Positions 42,976 through 43,107 of a DNA stretch of 43,107 nt are shown here, in pieces. The first letter of the stretch is position 1, and every line of letters starts with the position of its first letter. Both the position numbers and the translations under genes were made by a program. Origin of the DNA: Hyphomicrobiales bacterium (lineage in GTDB: Bacteria; Pseudomonadota; Alphaproteobacteria; Rhizobiales; Rhizobiaceae); the NCBI GenBank assembly GCA_900472675.1, contig UCJA01000027.1, positions 1 to 43,107 on the forward strand, in the 5' to 3' direction. The notes beneath the pieces were generated by a model. That model saw only the letters and a list, made by a program, of their open reading frames with translations, did no database searches and was not told the DNA's origin.

Positions 42976-43107
42976 AACGAGATTCCGAGTTACTAGCGAA
43001 GCAGATGAACACGATACTGCGCGCATGGCAAACGTACCTTGTAGTCAAACTATTGCAGCGGGCCTCCGCCGTGCTGTTCTTCACCCACTGACCTGAGACC
43101 CAAAACT

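Overview
The window looks like an accessory, probably plasmid-borne, stretch of an alphaproteobacterial genome of the Rhizobiaceae (Rhizobium / Ensifer / Agrobacterium type). The basis is the gene content: a tandem Ku pair with a three-domain LigD as in Ensifer meliloti, two SyrB-like coiled-coil proteins, DUF982 and DUF3606 small proteins, GGAAC-N18-TT promoters of the EcfG/RpoE2 type, and TGA-N9-TCA iron boxes. I saw no replication genes, rRNA, tRNA, CRISPR array or intact insertion sequence.

Layout. 1-11 kb is mixed and partly decayed. It holds the N-terminal part of a GAF-GGDEF protein running off the left edge, a TetR regulator divergent from a DoxX/flavodoxin pair, a PAS-GGDEF-EAL enzyme followed 9 bp later by a stand-alone BLUF blue-light sensor, two SyrB-like proteins, a clan-A glycoside hydrolase, and three short-chain dehydrogenase genes each broken by frameshift, stop or truncation. 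11-16 kb is a non-homologous end-joining cassette: two ku genes and a small protein, convergent with ligD. A stress-type promoter sits inside a cluster of repeated half-sites upstream of ku.

17-27 kb is a mostly minus-strand block: AraC regulator, DHA2 drug-type exporter, isochorismatase-like hydrolase, predicted beta-solenoid protein, DUF1275 protein, alginate-export-type porin, secreted double-VOC protein, DoxX and XapX. Divergent from it is poxB, a membrane-associated pyruvate:quinone oxidoreductase. 27.5-36 kb is a siderophore-uptake locus: AraC regulator, TonB-dependent receptor, then divergently a periplasmic binding protein, two FecCD permeases, an ATPase and a DUF2218-SIP ferric-siderophore reductase. 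The last five genes are coupled by overlaps or 2-bp gaps. Two TGA-N9-TCA motifs lie in the divergent intergenic region, one over a good promoter, suggesting iron control by RirA.

36-43 kb returns to small stress-type genes and remnants: an acyltransferase-3 pseudogene, DUF982 genes (one frameshifted), an orphan Rho-independent terminator that may end a small RNA, a TadG-like fragment, a tautomerase, a DUF3606/membrane-protein pair behind a second GGAAC-N18-TT promoter, a frameshifted cupin, and a type II haloacid dehalogenase.

I found no system I can call wholly new. The most rewarding parts are the BLUF / cyclic-di-GMP pair, the upstream region of the NHEJ operon, the orphan terminator, and the number of genes broken by one or a few indels. 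The last point raises the question of real decay versus base-calling error.
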